A stretch of 64,000 bases of DNA, from NCBI RefSeq assembly GCF_021603645.1, contig NZ_BQHJ01000005.1:310001-374000 (forward strand). The letters run 5' to 3'. The position numbers and the translations under genes are program-made. A model generated the notes under the pieces. It did not search any database and was not told where the DNA came from. It was given only the letters and a program-made list of their open reading frames with translations. The stretch's first letter is position 1; each line of letters opens with the position of its first letter. Positions 21,838-30,155 of this stretch are shown in pieces. Source of the DNA: Pseudomonas pseudonitroreducens (lineage in GTDB: Bacteria; Pseudomonadota; Gammaproteobacteria; Pseudomonadales; Pseudomonadaceae).

Positions 21838-23234
21838 ACGGGGGCATCTCCTTGAGCGGAGAGGAAGCTGTACAGCCGCTCATCCAATGAATGCGCCACG
21901 TTGAAGCGCATCCACGGCACGCTGCGGCCATCGGGCATGAACAGCTGGCCGGGGAACAGCAGGATCTTCGCCTCCTTGGCGCGCCCGGCGAGCAGCGTGG
22001 CGTCGTCCACAGCGCCATGTCGGGCCCAGAGGAACAGCCCGGCGCGCGGTTCGTGGAAGATTTCCAGACCGGCTGCCTCCAGGCGCCGCGCCACGCTGTC
22101 GTGGGCTTCGCCGAGTTGGTCGCGCAGCTGGCGCACATGCTTGCGATGGCGGCCCTGCAGGAGGATATCCAGGGCCAGGGTTTCGGTGAGTTCGGAACTG
22201 GTCAGTCCGCTGACCATCTTCAAGGGCACCAGCTCTTCGATCAACTCCGGGTGGGCGGCAATAAAGCCGGTGCGCAGCGCCGGGGCGATGACCTTGGACA
22301 GGCTGCCGATGTAGATCACCCGTGCCAGCTGGTCGAGGTTGGCCAGCAGCAGTTGGCCGGCGGGGTCGAGCTCGGCATAGATGTCGTTCTCGACGATGAG
22401 GAAATCGTACTTCTCCGCCAGTTGCAGCAGGCGGTGCGCGGCAGCCAGCGACAGGCTGCCGCCGGTGGGGCTCTGCAGCCGCGCCTGGGTGAAGTAGACC
22501 TTGGGCCGGTGCTCGCGGGCCAGTTGCTCCAGGCGGTCGAGGTCCAGCCCGTCGGCGCTGCGCGGCACGCCGAGCAGTTGCGCGCCCTGCAGGCGCAGGT
22601 TGAGGAACAGGTTGTGGTAGCCGGGTTCGTCCACCAGCACCGGGTCGCCGCGTTGCACCAGGTAGCGCACGCTGAGGTCCAGCGCCTGGCTGGCGCCGGC
22701 GGTCAGCAGGATCTGCTCCGGGCTGGCGGCCACGCCGGCGTCGCCCAGGCGGTCGGCCAGCTTGCCGCGCAGTTTGAGGTTGCCCTTGCTGTGGCCGTAG
22801 TTGCCGAACTGTGTCGGCTCTTCCCGGGCCAGGCTGCGCAAGCCGCGCTGCAAGCCTTCGCCGTCGAGCCAGTGCTCCGGCAGCAGGCCGACACCGGGGC
22901 GGATCTCCATGCCCAGCGGCTGGAAGACCTTGTGCAGCAGCAGGTGCGCGTCGAAGTCGAACTCGGTGGGCGTTTCATCGCTGCTGCTCTCGTCCACGGC
23001 TGGCCCGCGAACGTAGAAGCCGGCGTTGGGCACGGCGTTCAGGCAGCCGCGCGCCACCAGCCGGTCGTAGGCCTCGACCACGGTGAAATGGCTGACGCCA
23101 TTGGCCTGGGCGAACTTGCGGATCGAGGGCAGCTTGGCGCCGGGGCGCAGGCGCTGCTCGTCGATGGCCTGGGCAATGCCATCGACGATCTGGGTGACCA
23201 GGGGAATGTCCGAGGTGGGGTCGAGCAACAGCAT
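21834..23234 (-). CDS. MocR-type regulator (GntR HTH plus aminotransferase-like domain)
   Basis: This 466-residue protein has an N-terminal winged helix (about 5-75, PLVTQIVDGIAQAIDEQRLR, LPSIRKFAQANGVSHFTVVEAYDRL) fused to a fold-type I PLP domain. The PLP-binding lysine lies in YIGSLSKVIAPALRTGF. Proteins of this class bind PLP but act as regulators, usually of a divergent gene; here the divergent gene is a class II aldolase 182 bp away. The ATG at 23234 is chosen because the upstream in-frame sequence lacks family similarity; its ribosome-binding site is weak. The stop codon lies within a REP, implying that the original C-terminus may have been replaced or trimmed. Confidence 0.88.
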   Translation of the reverse strand: MLLLDPTSDIPLVTQIVDGIAQAIDEQRLRPGAKLPSIRKFAQANGVSHFTVVEAYDRLVARGCLNAVPNAGFYVRGPAVDESSSDETPTEFDFDAHLLLHKVFQPLGMEIRPGVGLLPEHWLDGEGLQRGLRSLAREEPTQFGNYGHSKGNLKLRGKLADRLGDAGVAASPEQILLTAGASQALDLSVRYLVQRGDPVLVDEPGYHNLFLNLRLQGAQLLGVPRSADGLDLDRLEQLAREHRPKVYFTQARLQSPTGGSLSLAAAHRLLQLAEKYDFLIVENDIYAELDPAGQLLLANLDQLARVIYIGSLSKVIAPALRTGFIAAHPELIEELVPLKMVSGLTSSELTETLALDILLQGRHRKHVRQLRDQLGEAHDSVARRLEAAGLEIFHEPRAGLFLWARHGAVDDATLLAGRAKEAKILLFPGQLFMPDGRSVPWMRFNVAHSLDERLYSFLSAQGDAPV

Positions 23235-23416
23235 CCAAAGGTCCGATTCTTGTGTGGGTGGGCGGTGGGGCAATCTGTACAGGTCGCCAGACCATAACAG
23301 CACTGCAGAATCTGCGTTGTCCCTGTGCATGGCGCGGGCCGGGCGTGCCCAGCACACTCGCTCCCAGACGGCGGCAATACGCCGCACAGCCTGAATAAGA
23401 ACAAGGACCGCCTGTC

Positions 23417-24190
23417 ATGCGTGACACAGCTTACAACATCGACCCATCGAGCATTTCCGCCGAAGAGTGGCAGGCCCGCTGCGACCTCGCCGCGCTGTAC
23501 CGGCTGATCGCGCACTTCCGCTGGACCGATCACATCGACACCCACATCTCCGCGCGGGTACCGGGCGAGCCGGGCCACTACCTGATCAACCGCTACGGCG
23601 TGCTGTTCCACGAAATGCGCGCCTCCGACCTGGTGAAGGTCGACCACGCGGGCGACGTCATCGACCCGCGCTTCGGGCCGAAAAGCGTCAATCGTGCCGG
23701 CTTCAACATCCATTCCGCGGTGCATGCCGCCCGCGAGGACGTGGCCTGCGTGATCCATACCCACACCGCCGCCGGCATTGCGGTGTCCGCCCAGGAAGAC
23801 GGCCTGCTGCCGATCAGCCAGCACGCGCTGAAGTTCTACAACCGCCTGGGCTACCACGACTACGAAGGCATCGCCCTGGACCCGGACGAGCGCTCGCGCC
23901 TGGTCAACGACCTCGGCAGCCACATGGTGATGATCCTGCGCAACCATGGCCTGCTGGCCACTGGGCGCTGCATCGCCGAAGCCTTCAACCAGATCTACTT
24001 CCTCGAACGCGCCTGCCAGGCGCAGGTCCAGGCCCTGGCCGGCGGCCGCCAGCTGCGTTACCCGGCACCCGCGGTCTGCGAACGCGTTGCCGTGCAGGAA
24101 GAAGAAGCGCTGACCGACGGCCTGCACCTGCTGGCCTGGGAATCGGCGCTGCGCCTGATCGAGGATGGCGAGGCCGTCTACCGCAGCTGA
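23417..24190 (+). CDS. Class II aldolase/adducin family protein
   Basis: This 257-residue protein has the zinc-binding His pair in VACVIHTHTAAG (H114, H116) and a third His in MILRNHGLLATG (H177), as in the fuculose-1-phosphate aldolase/adducin family. The N-terminal part has HFRWTDHIDTHISARVPG. Many members of this branch are decarboxylases, aldolases or epimerases of unknown substrate. It is divergent from the MocR regulator and 82 bp upstream of a periplasmic binding protein gene on the same strand. It therefore probably acts on a compound imported through that binding protein, under MocR control (inference). Confidence 0.85.
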   Translation: MRDTAYNIDPSSISAEEWQARCDLAALYRLIAHFRWTDHIDTHISARVPGEPGHYLINRYGVLFHEMRASDLVKVDHAGDVIDPRFGPKSVNRAGFNIHSAVHAAREDVACVIHTHTAAGIAVSAQEDGLLPISQHALKFYNRLGYHDYEGIALDPDERSRLVNDLGSHMVMILRNHGLLATGRCIAEAFNQIYFLERACQAQVQALAGGRQLRYPAPAVCERVAVQEEEALTDGLHLLAWESALRLIEDGEAVYRS

Positions 24191-24204
24191 CCCTGATATC
24201 GTGC

Positions 24205-24224
24205 CCCGGTCCGCAGAGACCGGG
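24205..24224 (+). terminator. Intercistronic hairpin between aldolase and binding-protein genes
   Basis: A 7-bp perfect stem CCCGGTC / GACCGGG with a six-base loop lies 14 bases after the aldolase stop. No T-run follows, so it is more likely an mRNA-processing or attenuating hairpin that sets the ratio of the two products than a full terminator. Confidence 0.3.
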
Positions 24225-24272
24225 CGCCTGCGTGCTTGAACCATCTGCCAACAACAAAGCCAAGAGGTGGAA

Positions 24273-25301
24273 ATGAAAAACCCGATTCTGGGAGCCCTGC
24301 TCATGGGCGTGGCGTCCGGCGCCATGGCTGCTGACCTGACCGTGATCTCCTTTGGAGGCACCAGCAAGGACGTGCAGACCGAAGCCTTCTATAAACCCTT
24401 CGAGAAGAAGGAAGGCATGAAGGTGATCGCCGGCGAGTACAACGGCGAAATGGGCAAGATCAAGGCCATGGTCGACACCGGCAGCGTCAACTGGGACGTC
24501 GTCCAGGTGGAAGGCCCCGAACTGCTGCGCGGTTGCGAGGACGGCCTGTTCGAACCGCTCGACCCGGCCATTCTCGGTAAGGCCGAGAACTACGTGCCCG
24601 GGACCATCTCCGACTGCGGCGCCGGCCTGCTGGTCTGGTCGATGGCCATGGTCTACGACGGCAAGCGCTTCGCCAACGGCCCGACCGGCTGGACCGACTT
24701 CTGGGATACCAAGAAATTCCCCGGCAAGCGCTCGCTGCGCAAGGGCGCCAAGTACACCCTGGAGATCGCCCTGCTGGCCGACGGCGTGAAGAAGGAAGAC
24801 CTGTACAAGGTGCTGGCGACCAAAGAGGGCGTGGACCGCGCGTTCAGGAAGCTCGATGAGATCAAACCGTCGATCCAGTGGTGGGAGTCCGGCGCGCAGC
24901 CGATGCAGTTCATTGCCAGCGGTGACGTGGCCATGAGCACCGCCTACAACGGCCGCGCCTTCGCCGCCCAGGAAGAGGGCGCGCCGATGAAGGTGGTGTG
25001 GAACGGCAGCCTGTATGCCATCGACTCCTGGGCGATCCCCAAGGGCAGCCCGAACAAAAAGGCCGCCGAGGACTTCATCGCCTTCTCGCTCCAGCCCGAG
25101 CAGCAGAAGATCCATACCGTGAAGCTGGGCTACGGCTCGGTGAACCTGGGGACCACGAAGCTGCTCGATCCGAAGCTGGTGGAGCGCCTGAACACGGCAC
25201 CGGCCAACCTCGAACAGGCAGTGCCGGTGAACTTCGAGTTCTGGGTGGACCACGGCGAGGATCTGGAACAGCGCTTCAACGCCTGGGCGGCGAAGGGCTG
25301 A
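24273..25301 (+). CDS. ABC transporter periplasmic substrate-binding protein, PotD-like (orphan)
   Basis: This 342-residue protein has a signal peptide (about 1-20, GALLMGVASGAMAADL) and the PotD/Fe-type layout: LTVISFGGTSKDVQTEAFYKPFE, WDVVQVEGPELLRGCEDG, and AYNGRAFAAQEEGAPMKVVWNGSLY. It should bind a polyamine or related small molecule and deliver it to an ABC permease. The ATG at 24273 is preferred over the GTG six bases upstream because AAGAGG sits five bases ahead of it. No permease or ATPase gene follows; the next 700 bp are REPs, so it must share a transporter encoded elsewhere. Confidence 0.85.
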   Translation: MKNPILGALLMGVASGAMAADLTVISFGGTSKDVQTEAFYKPFEKKEGMKVIAGEYNGEMGKIKAMVDTGSVNWDVVQVEGPELLRGCEDGLFEPLDPAILGKAENYVPGTISDCGAGLLVWSMAMVYDGKRFANGPTGWTDFWDTKKFPGKRSLRKGAKYTLEIALLADGVKKEDLYKVLATKEGVDRAFRKLDEIKPSIQWWESGAQPMQFIASGDVAMSTAYNGRAFAAQEEGAPMKVVWNGSLYAIDSWAIPKGSPNKKAAEDFIAFSLQPEQQKIHTVKLGYGSVNLGTTKLLDPKLVERLNTAPANLEQAVPVNFEFWVDHGEDLEQRFNAWAAKG

Positions 25302-25364
25302 TCGGTATCGCCTGCATGACCGGTTCATGAGTGCGGGAATCCGCTCCGTCGATGGCGTTGGCCG

Positions 25365-25748
25365 CGTAGGAGCGGACTCCGTCCGCGAACTGTTCACTCC
25401 GCTCCCGCCAATCAGGGAGGCCGCCCTACGCTCCGGCACAGCGCCAAGGTATCACCTGTAGGAGCGAGCCTGCTCGCGAACAGGCTCCGTGCCGTGCGGT
25501 TCGCGAGCAAGCTCGCTCCTACGAAAAGCCGGAACGTGCGGTGAGTTGTACGTAGGAGCGGACTCCGTCCGCGAACTGTTCACTCCGCTCCCGTCAATCA
25601 GGGAGGCCGCCATACGCTACGGCACAGCGCCAAGGCATCACCTGTAGGAGCGAGCTTGCTCGCGAACCGACTCCGTGCCGTCGTGCCGTGCGGTTCGCGA
25701 GCAAGCTCGCTCCTACAGAAAGCCCGAACGTGCGGTGAATGGTGTGTA
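25365..25748 (+). repeat. Tandem duplication of a ~186-bp REP-containing unit
   Basis: Copy 1 runs 25365-25550 and copy 2 runs 25551 to about 25746. Each begins CGTAGGAGCGGACTCCGTCC, continues through ACTGTTCACTCCGCTCCCG, contains an inverted REP pair and ends near GAACGTGCGGTGA. Copy 2 differs by scattered substitutions and a short CGTGC-rich insertion. A third start (GTGTAGGAGC) follows at 25744. No coding sequence is supported. Confidence 0.9.
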
Positions 25749-25789
25749 GGAGCAACTGTCTTCTCTGGAGAGTCCGTCGCGGCGTCTTC

Positions 25790-25826
25790 CCCCTCTCCCC
25801 TTGGGAGAAGGCTAGGGTGAGGGATG
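25790..25826. repeat. Interspersed CCCTCTCCC...GAGAAGG / TAGGGTGAGGG repeat
   Basis: The segment with CCCCCTCTCCCCTTGGGAG followed by GGCTAGGGTGAGGG recurs in reverse orientation at 46332-46365 (CCCTCACCCTAACCCTCTCC then AGAGGGAGAGG). It is a third dispersed palindromic repeat type in the window. Confidence 0.7.
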
Positions 25827-25848
25827 GCCCAAGCGCAGAGGGTTTTCG

Positions 25849-25940
25849 CAGGAGCGGACTCCTTCCGCGATTGACGCGGCGCCGCTCCGGATAAACAGGC
25901 AGCGAGGCCAGCCCATCGCGGACGGAGTCCGCTCCTACGC
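25849..25940. repeat. REP pair upstream of the LysR gene
   Basis: There is a degenerate REP at 25849-25872 (CAGGAGCGGACTCCTTCCGCG) and an inverted GGACGGAGTCCGCTCCTACG unit at 25916-25938. They sit in the 25302-26025 gap, which contains no supported gene. Confidence 0.85.
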
Positions 25941-26025
25941 GAGGGGTACGCCGGGGTTGGTCTGGGAGCGCGTCTGATACGGTAAGATCCGGCGCTTTCC
26001 CAGCGTTCCATGCGGAGAACGATCC

Positions 26026-26931
26026 ATGGAAGACCTCAACACCCTCTATTACTTCACCCAGGTGGTGGAGCAGGGTGGTTTCGCCGCTGCCGGCCGTGCG
26101 CTGGACATCCCCAAGTCCAAGCTCAGCCGGCGCATCGCTCAGCTGGAAGAACGCCTCGGCGTGCGCCTGCTGCATCGCACCAGCCGGCACTGTTCACTGA
26201 CCGAAATCGGCCAGGAGTACTACCAGCGCTGCGTGGCCATGCGCATCGAGGCGGAAGGCGCTTCCGAGGTGATCGAACGCAATCGCAGCGAGCCGCGCGG
26301 GCTGGTGCGACTGGCCTGCCCGACGACGCTGCTCAATTCCTGGGTCGGGCCGATGCTCACCCGCTACCTGCTCAAGTACCCGCTGGTGGAACTGTTCATC
26401 GAGAGCACCAACCGCCGTGTCGACCTGCTCCACGAGGGTTTCGACATCGCCCTGCGGGTGCGCTTCCCGCCGCTGGAGAACACCGACATGGTGATGAAGG
26501 TGCTGGGCAACAGCACCCAGTGCCTGGTGGGGCGCCCGGACCTGCTCGAGCGCCTGGCCGGCGACAGCTCGCCCATGGGCCTGGGGCAACTGCCCAGCCT
26601 GCACTGGGGCAGCATGCAGCGCGAGTACCAGTGGGAGCTGTTCAACGAGGAAGGCGAGCGCCTGCTGATCGCGCACAAGCCGCGCATGGTGACCGACGAC
26701 CTGCTGGCCCTGCGCAATGCCGTGATCGCCGGTGTCGGCGTCGCCCATGTGCCGCGCGTGGCGGTGCGCGAGGACCTGGCGGCCGGGACGCTGGTGGAGA
26801 TGCTGCCGGGCTGGTGGCCCAAGTGCGGCATCGTCCACGCGATCTTCCCCTCGCGCCGCGGGCTGCTGCCGTCGGTGCGCACGCTGATCGACTTCCTTGC
26901 CGAGGAGTTCATCCAGAGCGACATGGCCTGA
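26026..26931 (+). CDS. LysR family transcriptional regulator
   Basis: This 301-residue protein has an N-terminal LysR winged helix (LYYFTQVVEQGGFAAAGRAL, KLSRRIAQLEERLGVRLLHR) and a C-terminal periplasmic-binding-protein-like effector domain. GGAG lies eight bases ahead of the ATG. It converges on a DHA2-type efflux gene pair. LysR proteins of this look (LYYF..VVEQGGF) often neighbour EmrAB-like pumps or quinone/aromatic detoxification genes. The pump operon also has its own HxlR gene, so the LysR target could be elsewhere. Confidence 0.88.
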   Translation: MEDLNTLYYFTQVVEQGGFAAAGRALDIPKSKLSRRIAQLEERLGVRLLHRTSRHCSLTEIGQEYYQRCVAMRIEAEGASEVIERNRSEPRGLVRLACPTTLLNSWVGPMLTRYLLKYPLVELFIESTNRRVDLLHEGFDIALRVRFPPLENTDMVMKVLGNSTQCLVGRPDLLERLAGDSSPMGLGQLPSLHWGSMQREYQWELFNEEGERLLIAHKPRMVTDDLLALRNAVIAGVGVAHVPRVAVREDLAAGTLVEMLPGWWPKCGIVHAIFPSRRGLLPSVRTLIDFLAEEFIQSDMA

Positions 26932-26968
26932 TGCCGCACGCCGGTCGGCGCACCGGCATCGCCGGCGC

Positions 26969-28531
26969 TCAGTGACTGTCCGCGCTGGGCTGCGCCGGCG
27001 GGGCGATCTTGCGCATCAGTGGCACCAGCAGCAGGGTCACCGCGAAGCACGCACCGACCAGCAGGAAGGCGTCGGCGAAGGTCAGTGTCTGCGCCTCACG
27101 CCAGGTCAGCTCCCACAGGTGCTTGAGCGCCTGCTGCGACGGCTCTCCGTTGATCTCCAGCGACGGCGCCAGCCAGTGATTGAGCGCTTCGTTACTGCTG
27201 TTCAGGTGTTCCGCCAGGCGCAGGAAGTGCAGATTGGCGCGGTCGTTGAGTACCGTGGCGCAGGCGGCGATGCCGATGGCGCCGCCGAGGTTGCGCATCA
27301 GGTTGAACAGCCCGGAGGCGAGCTTCAGGCGTTCCGGCGGCAGCGAGCCCAGAGCCAGCGTCACCGTGGGGGCGACGCAGAACTGCTGGGCCATGCCGCG
27401 CAGGGCCTGCGGGAACATCAGCTGCGCGGCGCCCCAGTCGTGGGTCAGCGGGGCGAACTCAAGCATCGACAGGGTGAACATCAGCATGCCCAGCAACAGG
27501 ATCCAGCGCAGGTCGAAGCGCCGCGCCAGGGCGGCGTAGAGCGGGATGCTCATGATCTGGAAAATGCCCGTGGAGAACACCGCCAGGCCGATGTCCAGCG
27601 CGCCGTAGCCACGCACCCGGCCGAGGAACAGCGGGGTCAGGTAGATGGTGGCGAAGATGCCGATGCCGGTGACGAAGCTGAACAGGCAGCCGAGGGCGAA
27701 GTTGCGCTCCTTCAGGGCGCGCAGGTCGACGATGGGGTGCGCGGCAGTGAGGCTGCGGTAGATGAACGCGACGCCGCACAGCGCGGAAATCCACGCGGTG
27801 GCGACGATGGTGTCATCGCTGAACCAGTTCCAGCGCGGGCCTTCCTCCATGGTGTATTCCAGGCAGCCGAGAAACAGCGCCATCAGCAGGATCGCCGGAT
27901 AGTCGGCGCCCTTGAGCAGCGACAGGTCGGGCTTGTCGATGCGCACCATGATCGGAACCACGATGGCGACGAACAGCCCCGGCACCAGGTTGATGTAGAA
28001 CAGCCAGGGCCAGGAGGAAATGTCGGTGATCCAGCCGCCTACCACCGGGCCGAGGGTCGGTGCCAGTGAGGCGATAGCGCCGATGGTGGCAGCGACTATC
28101 ACCCGCTGTTTGCCGTCGAAGTAGAGAAAGCCGGTGGTGAACACCATGGGAATCATCGAGCCGCCGAGAAAGCCCTGCAGCGCGCGGAAGGCGATCATGC
28201 TCTGGATGTTCCAGGCCATGGCGCAGAGCAGGCTGGTGAGGGTGAAGCCCAGCGCCGAGGCGGCGAACAGCCAGCGCGTGGACAGCACCTTGGACAACCA
28301 GCCGGAGAGCGGGATGACGATGATCTCGGCGATCAGGTAGCTGGTCTGTACCCAGGCCAGTTCATCGGCGCCGGCCGAGAGTCCACCGCCGATGTCGCGC
28401 AGCGAGGCGGAGACGATCTGGATGTCCAGCAGCGCGATGAACATCCCCAGGCACATGCAGGCGAAGGAAATCACCTTGCGCCCGGTGGCAAGACTTTCCA
28501 CCGGGACCACCTCGTTGCTCCAGAAATTCAC
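26969..28531 (-). CDS. DHA2 family MFS multidrug efflux permease (EmrB-like)
   Basis: This 520-residue protein has about 14 hydrophobic segments and DHA2 motifs such as ADELAWVQTSYLIAEIIVIPLSGWL and FRALQGFLGGSMIPMVFT. It extrudes drugs, phenolics or other lipophiles through a tripartite system with the HlyD/EmrA protein encoded just upstream and an outer-membrane channel not encoded here. The start is a GTG that overlaps the stop of the HlyD gene (GTGA), so translation is coupled. The operon order is HxlR, HlyD, MFS. Confidence 0.9.
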   Translation of the reverse strand: MNFWSNEVVPVESLATGRKVISFACMCLGMFIALLDIQIVSASLRDIGGGLSAGADELAWVQTSYLIAEIIVIPLSGWLSKVLSTRWLFAASALGFTLTSLLCAMAWNIQSMIAFRALQGFLGGSMIPMVFTTGFLYFDGKQRVIVAATIGAIASLAPTLGPVVGGWITDISSWPWLFYINLVPGLFVAIVVPIMVRIDKPDLSLLKGADYPAILLMALFLGCLEYTMEEGPRWNWFSDDTIVATAWISALCGVAFIYRSLTAAHPIVDLRALKERNFALGCLFSFVTGIGIFATIYLTPLFLGRVRGYGALDIGLAVFSTGIFQIMSIPLYAALARRFDLRWILLLGMLMFTLSMLEFAPLTHDWGAAQLMFPQALRGMAQQFCVAPTVTLALGSLPPERLKLASGLFNLMRNLGGAIGIAACATVLNDRANLHFLRLAEHLNSSNEALNHWLAPSLEINGEPSQQALKHLWELTWREAQTLTFADAFLLVGACFAVTLLLVPLMRKIAPPAQPSADSH

Positions 28532-29655
28532 GGCCGGAGGCTCTGGGCGACGCGCGGGTCGGCAGCGCCATGCTCATGGCTGCGGGTGTCCACTTCCACC
28601 AGTACGGAAAGGCCCGGACGCAGGTTGCCGAGACGACCGTCGGCGTCGTCCAGCTGCACGCGCACTGGCACGCGCTGGACGATCTTGGTGAAGTTGCCGG
28701 TGGCGTTCTCCGGCGGCAGGATGCTGAACTGCGCACCGGTGGCCGGGGCGAGGCTGTCCAAATGACCGTGGAAGACCTTGCCCGGCAGGATGTCGGCGGC
28801 GATGGTCACTGCCTGGCCAGGCTGCATGCGCGCCAGTTGATCCTCCTTGAAATTGGCGTCCACCCACAGTCCCTGTGCGGGGACCACGGCGAGCAACTGG
28901 GTGCCGGCGGCGACATAGCTGCCGACTCGCGCGCGGCGGTTGCCGATGTAGCCGTCCACCGGAGCGCGCAGCTCGGTGTAGCCGAGGTCCAGGCGCGCCA
29001 GGTCGCGGGCAGCCATGGCCTGCTCCAGCGCGGCCTGGGCCTGCAGCCGCTGGCTGTGGATCACGTCCAGCTGGCGGCGCGCGGCGAGCAGGCTGGCGTG
29101 GGCCTTGTCGCTGTTGGCGCGGGCGGATTTGAAGCTGGCGTCGGCGCGCTGCGCGGCTTCCACCGACACGGCATTGGTGCGCACCAGGGTGGCGTAGCGG
29201 TGCTGGTCGTCGCGGGTGCGCACTTCTTCGGCAGCCGCCGCGTCGATCTCCGCCTGACTCTGGCGAATCAGCGCTTCCTGCAGCGAGGCCTGGGCATCGA
29301 CATTGGTCAGCGCCGCCTCCTCGGCATGCACCGCGCCGTCCGCCTTGGCCAGCGCGGCGCGGTAATCGCGATCATCGATGCGGGCGAGCAGGTCGCCGGC
29401 ATGCACCAGCTGGTTGTCGTTCACCTTCAGCTCGGCGATATAGCCGGCCACCCGCGGGCTGATCACCGTCACGTCACCACCGACGTAGGCATCGTCGGTC
29501 TTCTCCAGGAAGCGACCGTCGAGCCACCAGTGCCCGGCGTATGCGCCCGCGCCGAGGATGGCTGCCGCGGCGACAGCGAGCTTGAGGGCCTTGCGCGACT
29601 TCGGCTTCGCCGTGTCGACGGCTGGCGTGGCGGGAATGGTGACGGGCTGGTTCAT
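28528..29655 (-). CDS. HlyD/EmrA family efflux membrane-fusion protein
   Basis: This 375-residue periplasmic adaptor has a short cytoplasmic N-terminus and one membrane segment (about 25-44, KLAVAAAAILGAGAYAGHWW). The biotinyl-lipoyl-like half motif is DDAYVGGDVTVISPRVAGYI. A long alpha-hairpin (about 100-210) follows, then the second half motif ELRAPVDGYIGNRRARVGSYV. It links the MFS pump to an outer-membrane channel. The ATG at 29655 is chosen because it directly precedes the family N-terminus. It is 11 bases downstream of the HxlR gene and overlaps the MFS gene by four bases. Confidence 0.9.
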   Translation of the reverse strand: MNQPVTIPATPAVDTAKPKSRKALKLAVAAAAILGAGAYAGHWWLDGRFLEKTDDAYVGGDVTVISPRVAGYIAELKVNDNQLVHAGDLLARIDDRDYRAALAKADGAVHAEEAALTNVDAQASLQEALIRQSQAEIDAAAAEEVRTRDDQHRYATLVRTNAVSVEAAQRADASFKSARANSDKAHASLLAARRQLDVIHSQRLQAQAALEQAMAARDLARLDLGYTELRAPVDGYIGNRRARVGSYVAAGTQLLAVVPAQGLWVDANFKEDQLARMQPGQAVTIAADILPGKVFHGHLDSLAPATGAQFSILPPENATGNFTKIVQRVPVRVQLDDADGRLGNLRPGLSVLVEVDTRSHEHGAADPRVAQSLRP

Positions 29656-29666
29656 GGCGGCCTCGC

Positions 29667-30155
29667 TCAGGCGTGATCGGCTTGGGAAACGGTTTGCGGG
29701 AAGACGGGGACGAGCTGGTCGCCCTCGCGGCGATGGATCTGGTGGTGCGCACCGATGGCTTCGCCGCTGTCGGCGTCCACCAGGGCGATGCGCACGGGTT
29801 GGCCCGTGCGGGTGTCGACCAGCGCGGCGGCAGTGGCCATGGCGGCATGGCGCTGGCCCCACTGCAGCAGGGTCAGCAGTACCGGGCGCAGGTCGCGGCC
29901 GCGATCGGTGAGCAGGTATTCGAAGCGCGGTGGATGGTCGTGGTACTGGCGGCGCTGCAGCAGGCCGCTGTCCACCAGTGCGCGCAGGCGCCGGGTCAGT
30001 ACGTTGCTGGCGATGCCCAATTGTGCGTGGAACTGGTCGAAGCGGGTGGAGCCGTAGAAGGCTTCGCGCAGGATCAGTACGTTCCAGCTATCGCCGATCA
30101 GGTCCAGCGCCTGGGCCACCGGGCAGGGCAGGTTTTCGAAGCTGGATCGGCGCAT
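29667..30155 (-). CDS. HxlR family transcriptional regulator
   Basis: This 162-residue protein has an HxlR/MarR-like winged helix: CPVAQALDLIGDSWNVLILREAFYGSTRFDQF, then ASNVLTRRLRALVDSGLLQR. Cys11, just before the first helix, matches the redox-reactive cysteine of YodB/HypR-type members that sense quinones and disulfide stress. A C-terminal extension of about 50 residues (TGQPVRIALVDADSGEAIG) is present, as in other proteobacterial members. It leads the efflux operon and probably represses it until electrophiles modify the cysteine (inference from the family). Confidence 0.85.
   Translation of the reverse strand: MRRSSFENLPCPVAQALDLIGDSWNVLILREAFYGSTRFDQFHAQLGIASNVLTRRLRALVDSGLLQRRQYHDHPPRFEYLLTDRGRDLRPVLLTLLQWGQRHAAMATAAALVDTRTGQPVRIALVDADSGEAIGAHHQIHRREGDQLVPVFPQTVSQADHA

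Noticed and set aside
25365-25940. CRISPR-like array of repeats
   Set aside because: Repeats are REP palindromes in alternating orientation with irregular spacing and duplicated spacers; no cas genes are in the window.
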